Shown: in pieces, positions 4,894 through 6,049 of the stretch
Position numbering within the stretch: the stretch's first letter is position 1
How the letters are laid out: each line of letters opens with the position of its first letter
NCBI GenBank assembly: GCA_023139025.1
Contig: JAGLOH010000142.1
Coordinates: 1 to 6,049 of the forward strand
Source: Candidatus Heimdallarchaeota archaeon
GTDB lineage: Archaea; Asgardarchaeota; Heimdallarchaeia; Heimdallarchaeales; Heimdallarchaeaceae
DNA length: 6,049 nucleotides
Direction: 5' to 3'
Position numbers and translations under genes: made by a program
Notes under the pieces: generated by a model
What the model was told of the DNA's origin: nothing
Databases searched by the model: none
What the model saw: only the letters and a program-made list of their open reading frames with translations

Positions 4894-6049
4894 TTATAGT
4901 TCAGTAACATCATCCTTAGGTATTAATATCTCGAAACAGGCTTCGTCTTTATCATCAAGCAACTTAATCTTCCATCCATGAGCATCTATCAATTTCTTTA
5001 CTATTGTTAATCCATGGATTGACTCTTTCTCCTTTGTAGTAAATGTCGATTCAAAGGCTTCTTTTACAATTTCAGGATCTATCCTTGTTCCATCATTTTC
5101 TATAGATAAAGCTATATCTTCATTCAATAGCTTACTTCTGACATTTATTTGGGTAGGTTGTCCATGTATTACTGCGTTTTCGAAGAGATTCTTGATTATC
5201 TGTGATAGTTTTTCTTTATCTGCTTTTACAACTACAAGTGGATCATGAATTAATTTTATGTTTTCTGGAACTGTTACATTTCCAATTGTTTCTATTAACT
5301 CATTCAAATTTACTTTTTCAGATTTTTCTACAACTTGACCAGCTTCTGCAAGCTCTATTGATCTATTTAATAATTTTCTAAGATATTCAGTCTGATTGTT
5401 TATTCTATCTAAAATCATCTCTTTCTGTTCTTCACTTTCATTAAGCAAATCAGTATAACCTTCGATAGATGAAAGACTGTTTCTAATATCATGTCCCATT
5501 AAATGAACAAAATCGCTGAGCTCTTTCTTTTGCTTTGTTAATGTATCCATCAGTTTACTTCTCTCTGAGATATCCACAACTGAAGCAAGAAATGTATTTG
5601 AATCAGGAAGAGATGTCACTGCAATTAATATGCTCATTATAGTACCGTTTTTTGTAATGAAGCGTGTTTCATATTGATCTGGAACGCTTTCAGGTTGCAA
5701 CATTCTTTTTCTATTATATTCTAGCATAAACTCAAGTTCAGGTTGTGGAATGAATTCAGTCCATTTTCTTCCTTCTAATTCTTTTTTAGTATAGCCTGAA
5801 AGCTTTTCCATCCTTGAATTCACAAGAACGATACTCGCTTCTAAATCAAAAATGATATTTGCCAATCCTGTATTTTCAAATAATGAGCGATATAGTAACT
5901 CAGATCTTTTTATTTCCTCCTCAGCTTTTTTCATTTCTGTTACATCAAATAAAGAGACAATATAATCTTCTGAAAGAGGAATGGTGGTTAGATTTACCAT
6001 AACACTTCTTATATCTCCTTTTCTGTTGATGAAACTTGTTTCATAATAA
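4894..6049 (-). CDS. PAS-domain sensor histidine kinase (5' end beyond window)
   Basis: The frame ends at TAA (4896-4894) and stays open to the right edge. ATG at 6000 is not the true start, because the 16 codons before it (reading YYETSFINRKGDIRSV) are the closing strands of a PAS domain and continue into it. Numbering from the Met at 6000: the end of the first PAS with its PAC-like FDVTE (18-22), a linker helix (23-36), a second PAS (about 36-145, with YETRFITKNG and VVDISE), a HisKA-type helix pair with phosphoacceptor H170 in GHDIRNSLSSI, and an HATPase domain (about 228-361) with N-box NLFENAVIHG (N275). No membrane segment is visible in this part, so it may be a cytoplasmic redox or ligand sensor. 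The ATP-binding loops are degenerate: the G1 box reads NDGTRID and the G2 region HGLTIV rather than GTGLGLAIV. No response regulator is in view. HDIRN H-boxes are common in archaeal kinases. Confidence 0.9.
   Translation of the reverse strand, partial: YYETSFINRKGDIRSVMVNLTTIPLSEDYIVSLFDVTEMKKAEEEIKRSELLYRSLFENTGLANIIFDLEASIVLVNSRMEKLSGYTKKELEGRKWTEFIPQPELEFMLEYNRKRMLQPESVPDQYETRFITKNGTIMSILIAVTSLPDSNTFLASVVDISERSKLMDTLTKQKKELSDFVHLMGHDIRNSLSSIEGYTDLLNESEEQKEMILDRINNQTEYLRKLLNRSIELAEAGQVVEKSEKVNLNELIETIGNVTVPENIKLIHDPLVVVKADKEKLSQIIKNLFENAVIHGQPTQINVRSKLLNEDIALSIENDGTRIDPEIVKEAFESTFTTKEKESIHGLTIVKKLIDAHGWKIKLLDDKDEACFEILIPKDDVTEL

Noticed and set aside
4012..6000. Tight three-gene signalling operon (kinase, reductase, degV)
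   Set aside because: Gaps of 60 and 86 bases and separate TATA-like boxes argue for independent transcription, and no functional link between the three products is known.
1..6049. Defence island, CRISPR array, transposon or prophage
   Set aside because: No spaced direct repeats, transposase, integrase, nuclease or toxin-antitoxin-like genes are present. All six genes belong to common enzyme, sensor or membrane families.

Overview
The window is an AT-rich stretch that reads best as archaeal chromosome. Three starts (DegV, the YdjM-like protein and the phosphoesterase) have no Shine-Dalgarno sequence but do have an A/T-rich TATA-like box about 22 to 32 bases upstream, which is the pattern of leaderless archaeal transcription. 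The histidine kinase has an archaeal-style 'GHDIRN' H-box, and a secreted phosphoesterase carries eight N-glycosylation sequons. An Asgard-type (Promethearchaeota-like) genome is a reasonable guess, but no marker gene here proves it. Six protein genes fill nearly all of the window. I see no rRNA, tRNA, CRISPR array, insertion sequence or phage gene.

Left part (1-912, minus): a retinol-dehydrogenase-like short-chain dehydrogenase/reductase, open to the left edge and lacking only its last residues. A 118-base divergent intergenic region separates it from a plus-strand pair. The first member (1031-2341) is a calcineurin-like metallophosphoesterase with a signal peptide, a beta-rich N-terminal domain, a complete set of metal ligands and a C-terminal membrane anchor. 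The second (2381-2899) is a small polytopic membrane protein of the YdjM/LexA-binding putative metal-dependent hydrolase family, with a strong TATA box of its own in the 39-base gap. Both act at the membrane, so a shared envelope role is possible but unproven.

Middle: 102 bases between convergent genes (2900-3001) hold several nested or adjacent inverted repeats, the largest spanning 2951-2995.

Right part (3002-6049, minus): three tandem genes in the order histidine kinase, aldo/keto reductase, DegV, with gaps of about 60 to 86 bases. The kinase (PAS-PAS-HisKA-HATPase) runs off the right edge. Its coding frame clearly continues past the first visible ATG. The reductase starts with GTG and has the full D-Y-K-H catalytic tetrad. 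The DegV lipid-binding protein probably starts eight codons inside its longest frame, because the first ATG falls within its likely TATA box. The gaps and the private promoter signals argue that these are separately transcribed genes rather than a tight operon.

Overall this looks like an ordinary housekeeping/accessory region. The observations most worth following are the heavily sequon-marked surface phosphoesterase beside the YdjM-like protein, the structured convergent spacer, the degenerate ATP-lid motifs of the kinase and the consistent leaderless promoter geometry.
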